Shown: positions 1-7,874 of the stretch, piece after piece
How the letters are laid out: each line of letters begins with the position of its first letter
Numbering within the stretch: position 1 is the first letter of the stretch
Source of the DNA: Amycolatopsis vastitatis
GTDB taxonomy: Bacteria > Actinomycetota > Actinomycetes > Mycobacteriales > Pseudonocardiaceae
Assembly (NCBI RefSeq): GCF_002234595.1
Contig: NZ_NMUL01000010.1
Coordinates: forward strand, 124,001-188,000
DNA length: 64,000 nt
Direction: 5' to 3'
Position numbers and translations under genes: made by a program
Notes under the pieces: generated by a model
The model's input: only the letters and a program-made list of their open reading frames with translations
Databases searched by the model: none
Told to the model about the DNA's origin: nothing

Positions 1-967
1 CGTTCCGCCGGTAGGCGGCCAGCGTGCCGGCCAGGAACGGCCACAGCCGGCTTTCCCAGGCCACGTTGTGGAACGTCGCTTCGAACTCGAACGGGCCGAC
101 CACCCCGGCCGCGGGCTTGTCGCGCACCGCGCTCCGGGCGCCGTAGTACGCCGCGGAAACGGCTTCGGCCGTGGTGCCCAGGTGGTAGCCGGCGTCCTGG
201 CCGGCGATCCAGGCGAAGAAGTCCTTCGCCCGGGCGTCGAAGCCGGGGTCCTCCTGCTCGACGTAGTGCCGGTACCAGTCGGCGTCCGGCCGCGCGACGC
301 TGTCGAACACCGCCCGGCGCAGCTTCCCGGGGAACAGGGTGCCGTACACCGCGCCGACGTACGTTCCGTAGCCGTAGCCCAGGAAGTCGATCGTCCGCTG
401 CCCCAGTGCCTGCCGCACGTCGTCGAGGTCGCGGGCGCTGTCCTCGCTGCTCATGTGCGGCAGCAGCCAGCCGTAGCGGGCCGCGCACTTCAGCGCGTAC
501 CCGAGCGGGCGCGCCGCCAGCCGCAGCTCCTGCCCGGGATTCGCCGGGACCGGGTCCGGCCACGGCGGGGTGAAGTACCCCTCGTCGCAGCTCAACGACG
601 GATCACTGGCACCGACCCCGCGGGGGTCGATGCCGACGATGTCGTACGACGCGGCGAGGTCCGCCGGCATGACGCCGGCGACCGTGCCGGCCACCGACCG
701 CCCGGTGATCCCCGGCCCGCCGGGGTTGACCACGAGCACGCCCTGGGAGCGCACGGCTTTCTTGCGGCTCAGCGCGAGCGTGATCTTCCGGCCGCGCGGC
801 CGGGTGTGGTCCACCGGGACGGCGAGGGTGGCGCATTCCAGGCCCAGCTGGGCCAGGGACGGTTCCGCGCAGGGCGTCCAGGACAGCCCGGTCCGCGCCG
901 CGGCCGGAACCGCGGGCGCCAGACCGGCCACGAGCACGGCCGTGACGACGGCCGCCGTTCTCTTCAC
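1..967 (-). CDS. Secreted alpha/beta hydrolase of the tripeptidyl-aminopeptidase type, partial, nucleophile missing
   Basis: The gene starts at a GTG preceded by GGAGGA and runs off the left edge, so only about 322 N-terminal codons are seen. The N-terminus (MKRTAAVVTAVLVAGLAPAV) is a signal peptide. The motif NPGGPG, a DPRGVG stretch and the context TYVGAVYGTLFPGKLRRAV are typical of secreted actinobacterial aminopeptidases of the SlpD/Tap type, which cleave peptides outside the cell. The nucleophile elbow, normally GxSYGT, reads GYGYGT here, so the catalytic Ser is replaced by Gly (codon GGC). The protein may therefore be inactive or have another role. It lies 21 bp downstream of the antiporter gene on the same strand and is probably co-transcribed with it. 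The Asp/His part of the triad lies outside the window. Confidence 0.85.
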   Translation of the reverse strand, partial: MKRTAAVVTAVLVAGLAPAVPAAARTGLSWTPCAEPSLAQLGLECATLAVPVDHTRPRGRKITLALSRKKAVRSQGVLVVNPGGPGITGRSVAGTVAGVMPADLAASYDIVGIDPRGVGASDPSLSCDEGYFTPPWPDPVPANPGQELRLAARPLGYALKCAARYGWLLPHMSSEDSARDLDDVRQALGQRTIDFLGYGYGTYVGAVYGTLFPGKLRRAVFDSVARPDADWYRHYVEQEDPGFDARAKDFFAWIAGQDAGYHLGTTAEAVSAAYYGARSAVRDKPAAGVVGPFEFEATFHNVAWESRLWPFLAGTLAAYRRN

Positions 968-988
968 AGTTTCCTCCACAATGGATAG

Positions 989-2284
989 TCAGCCGACCGG
1001 GGCGAGCCGGGTGCCCGCGCGCCGGGTGGTCCACCGCAGCACCACCGGCGCCATCAGCGAGGTGGTGATGGCCAGGAGCAACACGGTGGCGTACATGCCG
1101 GGCGTGAGCAGGCCGAGGCCGCGGCCGACCGAAGCCACGATGATGCCGACGACACCGCGCGCGTTGAGCCCGGCACCGACCGACAGCGCGTCCCAGTGGC
1201 CCAGCCCGCCCACGCGGCCACCGGCGTAGCCGCCGCCGAACTTGCTCGCCACCGCGATCAGGAGGACCACCCCGGCCAGCGCCAGTGCGGGTCCGTTCAT
1301 CAGGTCGGCGAGGTTGACCCGCAGGCCGACGGTGGCCAGGAAGAGCGGGGCCAGCACGGAGATCACCATGATCCGCAACGGCTCCAGCCGCGTCCGGTCG
1401 AAGCCGGGGCAGCTGCCCACGACCACGCCCGCGACGAACGCGCCGAACACGGCCTCCAGCCGCAGCGCCTGGCCGGCCGCGGCGCCCAGCAGGACCACGG
1501 CGGCCACCGTGACGATCAACGGCCCCGGCCCGCTCGAGCGGTTGGCCCGGTTCAGCGCCAGCCGCACCAGCGGCCGGGCCACCAGCGCGGCGGCCAGCAG
1601 GAACCCGGCGAGCTGACCGAGCGACAGCAGCACCGGACCCGGGTGGACGCCGGTCACCGCCATGGCGGACACGATCGACAGCAGCAGCCAGCCGATCGCG
1701 TCGTCGAACACCCCGGCGGTCAGGATCAGCCTGCCGACCCTGGTGTGCACCAGGTCCATGTCGGTCAGGGTCTTGGCGATCACCGGGATCGCGCTGACCC
1801 CCATGGCCACGCCGACGAACAGCGCGAACACCACGCGGTCCACCCCGGCGGGCACGACCGAGGCCGGCATCAGGTACCCGGTGAGCACCCCGCCGCCGAC
1901 CGGGACCAGCACCCCGCCCACGCTCACCCCGATGGCCGGCTTGATCTGGCGGCGGAGCTGTCCGAGGTCGAGGGAGAACCCGGTGAGCCCGACCAGCAGC
2001 ACGACCCCGACCTGCGCGACCGAGTCCAGCAGGTGGGCCTGCTGGGCGTCCGGCGGGAAGAGCCACGACGTGACCGAGGGCGCCGCGGCGCCCAGGACCG
2101 ACGGGCCGAGCACGATCCCGGCGAGCAGCTCGCCCACGAGCGGCGGCAGGCCGAAGCGCACCGCGAGCCTGCCCAGCAGCAGCGCCAGCGTGAGCAGGAC
2201 ACCGGCCTGCAGCAGGAACAACCACAGCGAGTCGGCGGCGATGGGGGGCGGCAGCGAGGTGGCCACCGCCGGCGCGATCCTCAC
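989..2284 (-). CDS. Cation:proton antiporter (CPA2/Kef-type membrane protein)
   Basis: This 431-residue protein consists almost wholly of hydrophobic segments. Near its N-terminus it has GLPPLVGELLAGIVLGPSVLG, the hallmark of the CPA2 Na+(K+)/H+ exchanger family, and a FDDAIGW acidic pair lies near residue 195. No C-terminal TrkA-N domain is present. The GTG start overlaps the stop of the upstream halogenase gene in a GTGA junction, which implies translational coupling and makes it part of the cluster rather than a chance neighbour. Antiporters of this kind occur in several antibiotic clusters, where they are thought to support ion homeostasis or export. That role is inferred here. Confidence 0.85.
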   Translation of the reverse strand: MRIAPAVATSLPPPIAADSLWLFLLQAGVLLTLALLLGRLAVRFGLPPLVGELLAGIVLGPSVLGAAAPSVTSWLFPPDAQQAHLLDSVAQVGVVLLVGLTGFSLDLGQLRRQIKPAIGVSVGGVLVPVGGGVLTGYLMPASVVPAGVDRVVFALFVGVAMGVSAIPVIAKTLTDMDLVHTRVGRLILTAGVFDDAIGWLLLSIVSAMAVTGVHPGPVLLSLGQLAGFLLAAALVARPLVRLALNRANRSSGPGPLIVTVAAVVLLGAAAGQALRLEAVFGAFVAGVVVGSCPGFDRTRLEPLRIMVISVLAPLFLATVGLRVNLADLMNGPALALAGVVLLIAVASKFGGGYAGGRVGGLGHWDALSVGAGLNARGVVGIIVASVGRGLGLLTPGMYATVLLLAITTSLMAPVVLRWTTRRAGTRLAPVG

Positions 2285-3534
2285 GTCTCGATGCTCCCGG
2301 CCAGCGCGGTGTCGTCCACCCCGGGGATCCGGAACAGCTCGGACATGGCCAGCCGGCCGGAGATCACCGCGACGAACGCGGCGCGCGCGTGGGGGTAGCG
2401 CTCGTTGAAGTCGGCCATGGACCGCGCCTGCTGGAAGTAGTCCTCGCGATCACGGGTCGGGTCGTAGAAGAACCGCACGTAGTCGAGGAAGCTGGACACC
2501 ATGTTGTCGATGCCCGCGTCGTAGGCGCGCATCGCGCGGCCGGCGAGGTCGGGCCGGCGCAGGGCCGTATCGGCGGCGGCCGCCGCCGCGTCGGCGCCCA
2601 GTACGGCCAGGCACACGCCACCGGAGAACAACGGGTCGATGAACCCGCTGGCGTCGCCGGTGGACAGCCAGCCGGGTCCGGTGACCGCCCGGCCGCGGTA
2701 GGACCAGTCCCGGGTGGACCGGTAGTCACCCACCCGGGTGGCGCCGGCGAGCAACAGCCTGAGCTGCTTGCTTTCCGCGACACCCGCGTCGTACAGCTCA
2801 CCGATGGACGGGCCGCCGGAGACCAGGCTCGCGGTCGGGGTCACGTACCCGACGCTGAGCCTCCTGGTCGCGTCGTCCACCGGGATCGCCCAGAACCAGC
2901 CGTGCGTGACCCGCTCGACCAGGATGTTGCCGAGCTGGCCCGCGGGCAGGTCCGCGGTGTTCTCGAAGTACGTCCAGTAGGCGATGTTGCGCAGGTCGTC
3001 GGCCCACTCGACGGTGGTCAGCCGCCGGGACAGCACCCGGGACTGGCCGGACGCGTCGATCACGAGCGGCGCGGTCGCCTCGACGTCCTCGCCCCCGCAC
3101 TCGTAACGGACCCCGGTGACGCGGCCGGCGTCGAGGATCGGCTCCTTGACGGTCGCCTCTTCGACGACGGTGACGCCGAGCTGCCGGGCGTGGTCGAGCA
3201 GGATCTCGTCGAACTCGGCGCGCCGCACGTGGTACGAGTAGTCGTACGGGCCGTCGATCTCGGCGAAGTCGACGTTCCACAGATCGCGGTTCGCGCCCCA
3301 GACGATGCTGAGCCCGTTCTTGCGCGGGAAGCCCGCCCGTTCGATCCGTTCCCGGACGCCGAGCTCGTCGAACACCGAAAGCATCCCCGTGATCAGCGAC
3401 TCGCCGATGTGGTAGCGGGGGAAGCGTTCCCGTTCGAGCACCAGCACCCGGTGCCCGCGCTGGGCGAGCAGCCCGGCGGTGGTGGATCCGGCAGGTCCGC
3501 CGCCCACCACCAGCACGTCGAATTCCTCAGCCAT
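2281..3534 (-). CDS. Flavin-dependent halogenase (second halogenase of the cluster)
   Basis: This 417-residue protein opens with the FAD-binding GGGPAG motif (residues 11-16) and RFPRYHIGESL. The halogenase signature WxWxIP is present as WFWAIP at 213-218. The Lys that handles hypohalous acid is in position, in FPRKNG (Lys72). The flavin-domain segment GDASGFIDPLFSGGV also fits. The family halogenates electron-rich rings, often on carrier-bound substrates, using FADH2 supplied by a separate reductase; no reductase gene is visible in the window. The protein is clearly different from the PltA-like enzyme nearby, so it may act at another site or on another substrate. It is the first gene of a leftward operon with the antiporter and hydrolase genes. 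Confidence 0.85.
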   Translation of the reverse strand: MAEEFDVLVVGGGPAGSTTAGLLAQRGHRVLVLERERFPRYHIGESLITGMLSVFDELGVRERIERAGFPRKNGLSIVWGANRDLWNVDFAEIDGPYDYSYHVRRAEFDEILLDHARQLGVTVVEEATVKEPILDAGRVTGVRYECGGEDVEATAPLVIDASGQSRVLSRRLTTVEWADDLRNIAYWTYFENTADLPAGQLGNILVERVTHGWFWAIPVDDATRRLSVGYVTPTASLVSGGPSIGELYDAGVAESKQLRLLLAGATRVGDYRSTRDWSYRGRAVTGPGWLSTGDASGFIDPLFSGGVCLAVLGADAAAAAADTALRRPDLAGRAMRAYDAGIDNMVSSFLDYVRFFYDPTRDREDYFQQARSMADFNERYPHARAAFVAVISGRLAMSELFRIPGVDDTALAGSIET

Positions 3535-3691
3535 CCCAAGCCCTCCGTCGCAGGTTCATCGCCTTCGATGCATCCTCATCCGGGCCGGGGGCGCGCAGAA
3601 ATCCCCAACCAGCCCACTCGAGCTGCGCGGTCGGGGTAGCCGGGCGGCTACGGTGCCGAAGGCGCGACCGTCCGTGCGGTAGAACTGTGGG
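3535..3691. promoter_or_regulatory. Divergent intergenic region between halogenase and methyltransferase genes
   Basis: A 157-bp spacer separates the minus-strand halogenase start from the plus-strand methyltransferase start, so it must carry promoters in both directions. A short inverted repeat, GTAGCC-GGGC-GGCTAC, lies at 3636-3651 and could be an operator or a hairpin. I cannot assign clear -35/-10 boxes. Confidence 0.4.
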
Positions 3692-4264
3692 GTGTCGCAC
3701 CTGTACCACGACCCGCCCGCTTACCGGCGGCAGATGAGCGTTCCCTTCAGTGGTCTGCACGCACGCGCGGCCGCGCACGTCCGGGCGGCGGCGCCGGAGT
3801 CGGGTGCGGTGCTGGACATCGGCTGCGGCCCCGGCACACTGGCGCTGCGGATCGCCCGGTCCCGCGCTGATCTTCGGGTGTCCGGGGTGGACCCGGTGCC
3901 CGAAATGGTCACCTACGCCACCGGTCTGGCCCACCGGCGTGGCCTCTCCGACCGGGTCCGGTTCGCGGTGGGAGAGGCCGCCCGGCTGCCGTACGAGCAG
4001 GGCATGTTCGACGTCGTGGTCGCCACCATGAGCCTCCACCACTGGAACGCGCTCCCGGCCGCGGTGCGGGAGCTGCGGCGGGTCGTCCGTCCCGGCGGCT
4101 CGATCTTCGTCTACCACCTGCGTTCCGCCGACTTCGCCGGTCTGCGCGCCGCTGTCGAGGCCGTCGCCCCGGAGTGGACGTACCAGCGGAAGTTCCTGTG
4201 GATGCGGGTCCTGCCGTCGCTGGTGTTCGGCTGCGCGAGGATCAGCGTGCCGGGTCGCCGGTGA
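3692..4264 (+). CDS. Class I SAM-dependent methyltransferase, small
   Basis: This 190-residue protein starts at GTG. Motif I reads LDIGCGPGTLAL (about residues 42-53), followed by GVDPVPEMV and, later, FDVVVATMSLHHW and RVVRPGGSIFVYHL, the usual ubiE/COQ5-type methyltransferase order. It is short for the family because it stops soon after the core fold. Its last 23 bp overlap the convergent KASIII-like gene on the other strand. A tailoring O-, N- or C-methylation is likely. The substrate cannot be read from the sequence. Confidence 0.8.
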   Translation: MSHLYHDPPAYRRQMSVPFSGLHARAAAHVRAAAPESGAVLDIGCGPGTLALRIARSRADLRVSGVDPVPEMVTYATGLAHRRGLSDRVRFAVGEAARLPYEQGMFDVVVATMSLHHWNALPAAVRELRRVVRPGGSIFVYHLRSADFAGLRAAVEAVAPEWTYQRKFLWMRVLPSLVFGCARISVPGRR

Positions 4265-5276
4265 TGGTCAGGACGGCGCTCGCCGCGTTGTAGCCCTGTG
4301 TCCCGCCGACCATCAGCACCCGGTCCCCGGCGGAAAGCCGGCGCGTGGCCAGCAGGTGGTGCAGGGACACGACCTGGTCGCACGCGCCGAGGTGGCCGAC
4401 CGTGCGGCCGAAGTCCCAAGTGGACAGAGCCATCGGCAGGCCGAGCGGCTGCATGATGCCCGCGTCGACGGCCGGGGCACCCGCGTTGACGAAGATGACC
4501 CTGGCCAGCTCGCTCGTGTCGGTGCCGGCTTCGGCCAACGCCCGCTGGGCGACCGAGAAGTACATCGAAGCGAACATCCGCCGGAGGTCCAGCGGGTCGT
4601 AGCCGGCATCGGCCACGAACTCGGCGGACCGGGTGGCGACGTCGACCAGCCCGTGGCCCGCGGTCTCCTCCGACGGCGGCGTACCGCCGCGGTGCAGCCC
4701 TTCCAGCTCGGGGAACGTGGTCGAGCAGACCGCGTCCACCCGGGCCAGGCCGTGGTCCCGGCCGAGCACCAGCGCGCAACCGGCGTCACCGGTGTACATC
4801 CCGAAACCCGCGCTGCGCCACCGGTCCATGAGCGGGCTTTCGCCGCGCAGCGCCGTGGTGAGCAGCGCCGTGGCCGGCGAGCCGGCCATCGCGAGCCACC
4901 CGGCGGCCAGTTCCAGCGCGGCGAACATGCCGTTGCAGCCCTGCCGGACCTCGTGCCCCGGCCGTGGCCCGCAGCCGAGTTCGCGGAGCACGTAACCGGC
5001 GGGCGACCAGCCGTCCGGGCCTTCCGGGAGCATCGTCGCGTGCACGAGGAGGCCGACGTCGCCCGGTCCGAGGCCCGCGTCGGACAACGCTCGCCGGCCC
5101 GCGCCGACCGCGAGGTCGACCCCGCTCGTGCCGTCCCCGGCGGCGACGCTGACCAGGCCGCTGTAGGCGATCTGGTCGGCGTCGCACAGCCCGGCCGCGA
5201 CCGCGTCGTCCGCGTTGATCCGGCCGTCGGGCAGGAGGACGCCGATTCCCCGGACGAAGACCGACCGCGGTTTCAG
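4242..5276 (-). CDS. KASIII-like acyltransferase/ketosynthase, probable CTG start
   Basis: The protein has 344 residues if it starts at CTG 5276, which overlaps the stop of the halogenase gene in a CTGA junction. No ATG, GTG or TTG lies in frame before TTG 5087, and the 63 residues in between (VFVRGIGVLLPDGRINADDA and onward) match the usual KASIII N-terminus, so the CTG start is preferred. The active-site Cys lies in RQGCNG at residue 114. The His and Asn of standard FabH are not kept: the PHQAN region reads VNAGAP and the NTSAA region reads GHLGACDQ. Such KASIII relatives (CerJ, and CloN2 in clorobiocin) transfer acyl groups to hydroxyls or carriers instead of elongating fatty acids. Next to a pyrrolyl-carrier pathway, transfer of the pyrrole acyl unit is a plausible role, but this is inferred. 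Confidence 0.8.
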   Translation of the reverse strand: MKPRSVFVRGIGVLLPDGRINADDAVAAGLCDADQIAYSGLVSVAAGDGTSGVDLAVGAGRRALSDAGLGPGDVGLLVHATMLPEGPDGWSPAGYVLRELGCGPRPGHEVRQGCNGMFAALELAAGWLAMAGSPATALLTTALRGESPLMDRWRSAGFGMYTGDAGCALVLGRDHGLARVDAVCSTTFPELEGLHRGGTPPSEETAGHGLVDVATRSAEFVADAGYDPLDLRRMFASMYFSVAQRALAEAGTDTSELARVIFVNAGAPAVDAGIMQPLGLPMALSTWDFGRTVGHLGACDQVVSLHHLLATRRLSAGDRVLMVGGTQGYNAASAVLTITGDPAR

Positions 5277-6613
5277 GATGTCACCGGCCCTGCCCAGACA
5301 CCACCGAGGTACGGGTGCCAGACGTGGTCCGGGTCGTTCTCCACCGCCCGCAGGATGTTCCGCATGTCCTCCAGCGCCTTCGGCGGTTCACCGTCGTAGA
5401 CGTCGCCCTGCAGCATCCGCAGCACGTCGATGCGGTAGCGCGGGTCCTTCACGAACGCGGTGAAGAGCACGTTGAGCCGGTAGAAGATGGCGATGAACTC
5501 GTACCAGTACCCGACCGCCTTCTTCAGCTTCTCCTCGTAGCCGGCGAAGCTGGCCCGGCCGTAGCCGCGACCGGCCCGGTGGGCGGCGATGATGTCCCGC
5601 GAGACGAGGCGCGCGCTGTTCATCGCGACGCTCACCCCGCTGGAGAAGATCGGGTCCACGAACCGCGCGGCGTCGCCGATCAGCACGAACCGGTCGCCCG
5701 CGATCTCTGTCATCCGGTAGCTGTAGTCGCCTTCGGCCTTGAACGGGCGGACCTGGCGGGCCTTGCGCAGCGCCTTCGACAGCTCCGGCCGGGTGTCCAC
5801 GAAGTCCCAGAACAGCTCGTCCGGTGAAGAGCCGGCCGAGCTGAAGTTCTTCTTCTGCGTCACGACACCGAAGCTGGTGATGGTGTCGGTGATCGGGATC
5901 TGCCAGACCCAGGAGTCCCGCATGGCCAGCCAGTGCACGAAGATGAAGTCCAGCTCGTGGTCCTCGGTGACGAACGCGCTGCGGTCGAAGTCCTCGAACC
6001 ACGCGTGCAGGGCGTACTGGTTGAACACCGGGTCCGGGACCTTCGTCTTCAGCTGCTTGCCGAGCAGGGTGTGCCGCCCGGAGGCGTCGACGACCATGCC
6101 GGCGGTGAAGTCCACGCTCTCGCCGGCGATCCGGCAGTTCAGGGTGACCTGCTCCGGGTCGTCGAAGTCCACCTTCAGCACGCGTGCGCCGCAGATCACC
6201 CGCGCGCCGCGTTCCTCGGCGTTCTTCAGCAGGATGAGGTCGAACTTGCCGCGGTCGACGTGGTAGGTGTAGTCGCGGTCGACGCCCTCCTGGTCGCGTT
6301 CCACGAACTGCACCACCGCGGGCAGGTTGTGGCTGAGCCCGGCGAAGCCGTTGTTGGGCAGGTTGACCGAGTGCGCGGTGGTCCAGGCGGCACCGTACTT
6401 CCGCGGGAAGCCGGCGGCGTCGACGGCGGTGATCGCGCCGGTCTCGACGAGCGGTGGCGTGGCCGCGGGCACCAGGGACTCGCCGACGTGCGGTCGGGGG
6501 AAGATCTCGCTTTCCAGCAACAGGACGGAAAGGCCGGCTTGGGCGAGATACGCGGCCGCCGTCGAGCCGGCCGGACCACCGCCGACGACGGCGACATCGA
6601 AGTTGGCTTGCAT
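5273..6613 (-). CDS. PltA-like FADH2-dependent pyrrolyl-carrier halogenase
   Basis: This protein has 446 residues from MQANFDVAVVGGGPAGST; an upstream in-frame extension to 6784 lacks family character and is discarded. It carries GGGPAG (11-16), FPRKYGAAWT with the catalytic Lys72, WVWQIP (235-240) and GDAARFVDPIFSSGVSVAMN. Long stretches such as DPVFNQYALHAWFEDFDR and LFTAFVKDPRYRIDVLRMLQ follow PltA closely as I remember it. PltA installs two chlorines on pyrrole-2-carboxyl bound to PltL. The dehydrogenase, proline ligase and carrier needed to make that substrate are encoded divergently just to the right. The KASIII-like gene follows with overlapping stop and start. Confidence 0.92.
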   Translation of the reverse strand: MQANFDVAVVGGGPAGSTAAAYLAQAGLSVLLLESEIFPRPHVGESLVPAATPPLVETGAITAVDAAGFPRKYGAAWTTAHSVNLPNNGFAGLSHNLPAVVQFVERDQEGVDRDYTYHVDRGKFDLILLKNAEERGARVICGARVLKVDFDDPEQVTLNCRIAGESVDFTAGMVVDASGRHTLLGKQLKTKVPDPVFNQYALHAWFEDFDRSAFVTEDHELDFIFVHWLAMRDSWVWQIPITDTITSFGVVTQKKNFSSAGSSPDELFWDFVDTRPELSKALRKARQVRPFKAEGDYSYRMTEIAGDRFVLIGDAARFVDPIFSSGVSVAMNSARLVSRDIIAAHRAGRGYGRASFAGYEEKLKKAVGYWYEFIAIFYRLNVLFTAFVKDPRYRIDVLRMLQGDVYDGEPPKALEDMRNILRAVENDPDHVWHPYLGGVWAGPVTS

Positions 6614-6731
6614 GTGTCCCAGTCTTCGGGCGGCGCCAAGGACACGCTGACGACCCGCTAAAACGCCCGACCACGGCCTTTGGCGGTTCTTTGCCGATCT
6701 GTTGGCCGTGGCCGGTCCGATGGGTTCCGTT
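6614..6731. promoter_or_regulatory. Divergent promoter region of the pyrrole genes
   Basis: This 118-bp spacer lies between the minus-strand halogenase and the plus-strand prolyl-carrier dehydrogenase. Both halves of the pyrrole pathway would start from it, which fits control by the SARP regulator encoded at 9620-10417. I see no unambiguous SARP heptamer repeats by eye. Confidence 0.4.
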
Positions 6732-7874
6732 ATGGACTTCGACGTGACTTCCGAGCAGCAGAAGCGGATCGACGCGCTGCGCACCGCGGTGCGGTTGCGC
6801 CTGCCCGGCGTGGCCAGGAACTCGCCGGACGCGCACTATTCCCGGGACGAGTGGTCGGCCGCCGCGGCGCTCGGGCTGACCGGGTTGTGCCTGCCGGCCA
6901 CCTCGGGCGGCGGCGGTCTCGGTGCGCTCGACGTCGCACTGTGCCTGGAAGCGTTCGGTGACGCGTGCACGGACACCGGCCTGGTGTTCGGCGTCGCCGC
7001 CCACTTGCTCGCCTGTGCCGTGCCCGTCAGGGACTTCGCGTGCCAGAGTCTCCTCGACGAGCTCCTGCCCGGCCTCGCGGACGGGACGCTGATCGGGGCG
7101 AACGCGATGACCGAACCGGAGGCCGGTTCCGACGTCGGCGCGCTTACCACCACGGCCACGCCGGTGGACGGCGGCTACGTCCTCGACGGCGTGAAGTCCT
7201 TCGCCAGCAACGGCCCGGTCGCGGACGTGTTCGTCACCTACGCGGTCACCGACCCCGCCGCGGGTTTCCTCGGGATCAGCGCGTTCGCGGTCCCGCGCGA
7301 CCTGCCGGGCCTGAAGGTCGGCGGCCCGCTGCCGAAAATGGGCCTGTGGGGCTGCCCGGCGAGCTCGGTGGAGTTCACCGGGTGCCGGGTGCCGGCCCGG
7401 TACCGGCTCGGCGAGGACGGCCAGGGCTCGATGATCTTCCAGCACTCGATGGGCTGGGAGCGGGCCTGCCTGTTCGGGCTCTACCTCGGGGTGCTGGCCC
7501 GCCAGCTGCGCCAGTGCGTCGAGCACGCCAGAACCCGCCGTCAGTTCGGCCGGGCGATCGCCGGCTTCCAGGCGGTGTCCCACCGGATCGCGGACATGCG
7601 GGTGCGCCTGGAGGCCGCGCGGCTGCTGGTCCACCGCGCGTGCTGGCTGCTGGACGGGGGCCGGGACCACCGGGCCGCGGCGGCCGTGTCGAAGGTGGCC
7701 GTGGCCGAGGCCGCGATCGCGAACGGCCTGGACGCCGTGCGCGTCTTCGGAGGCGCCGGGTACCTGACCGAGGGCGGCGTCGAGGCCCAGCTGCGGGACG
7801 CCGTCCCGGCGGCGATCTTCTCCGGCACGACGGAGATGCAGAAGGAGATTCTGACGCGGGAGATGGGCCTGTGA
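6732..7874 (+). CDS. L-prolyl-S-PCP dehydrogenase (PltE-like acyl-CoA dehydrogenase fold)
   Basis: This protein has 380 residues from MDFDVTSEQQ; ATG codons at 6702 and 6720 are possible but would add a non-family N-terminus. The family marks are NAMTEPEAGSDVG, GVKSFASNGPVADVFVTYAV, MGWERACLFGLYLGVLARQL, HARTRRQFGRAIAGFQAVSH and the C-terminal IFSGTTEMQ, in which the YEG catalytic Glu of classical acyl-CoA dehydrogenases is replaced by Ser, as in PltE. PltE-type flavoenzymes oxidise carrier-bound proline by four electrons to pyrrole-2-carboxyl. The stop overlaps the GTG of the ligase gene (GTGA), so the enzyme, ligase and carrier are made together. Confidence 0.92.
   Translation: MDFDVTSEQQKRIDALRTAVRLRLPGVARNSPDAHYSRDEWSAAAALGLTGLCLPATSGGGGLGALDVALCLEAFGDACTDTGLVFGVAAHLLACAVPVRDFACQSLLDELLPGLADGTLIGANAMTEPEAGSDVGALTTTATPVDGGYVLDGVKSFASNGPVADVFVTYAVTDPAAGFLGISAFAVPRDLPGLKVGGPLPKMGLWGCPASSVEFTGCRVPARYRLGEDGQGSMIFQHSMGWERACLFGLYLGVLARQLRQCVEHARTRRQFGRAIAGFQAVSHRIADMRVRLEAARLLVHRACWLLDGGRDHRAAAAVSKVAVAEAAIANGLDAVRVFGGAGYLTEGGVEAQLRDAVPAAIFSGTTEMQKEILTREMGL

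Noticed and set aside
6614..6784. N-terminal extension of the PltA-like halogenase
   Set aside because: The extra residues precede a perfect family start (MQANFDVAVVGGG) and would run through the divergent promoter.
5388..7670. Minus-strand open frame across the halogenase and dehydrogenase genes
   Set aside because: It is antisense or out of frame to two clear family genes and has the composition of a GC-rich shadow frame.
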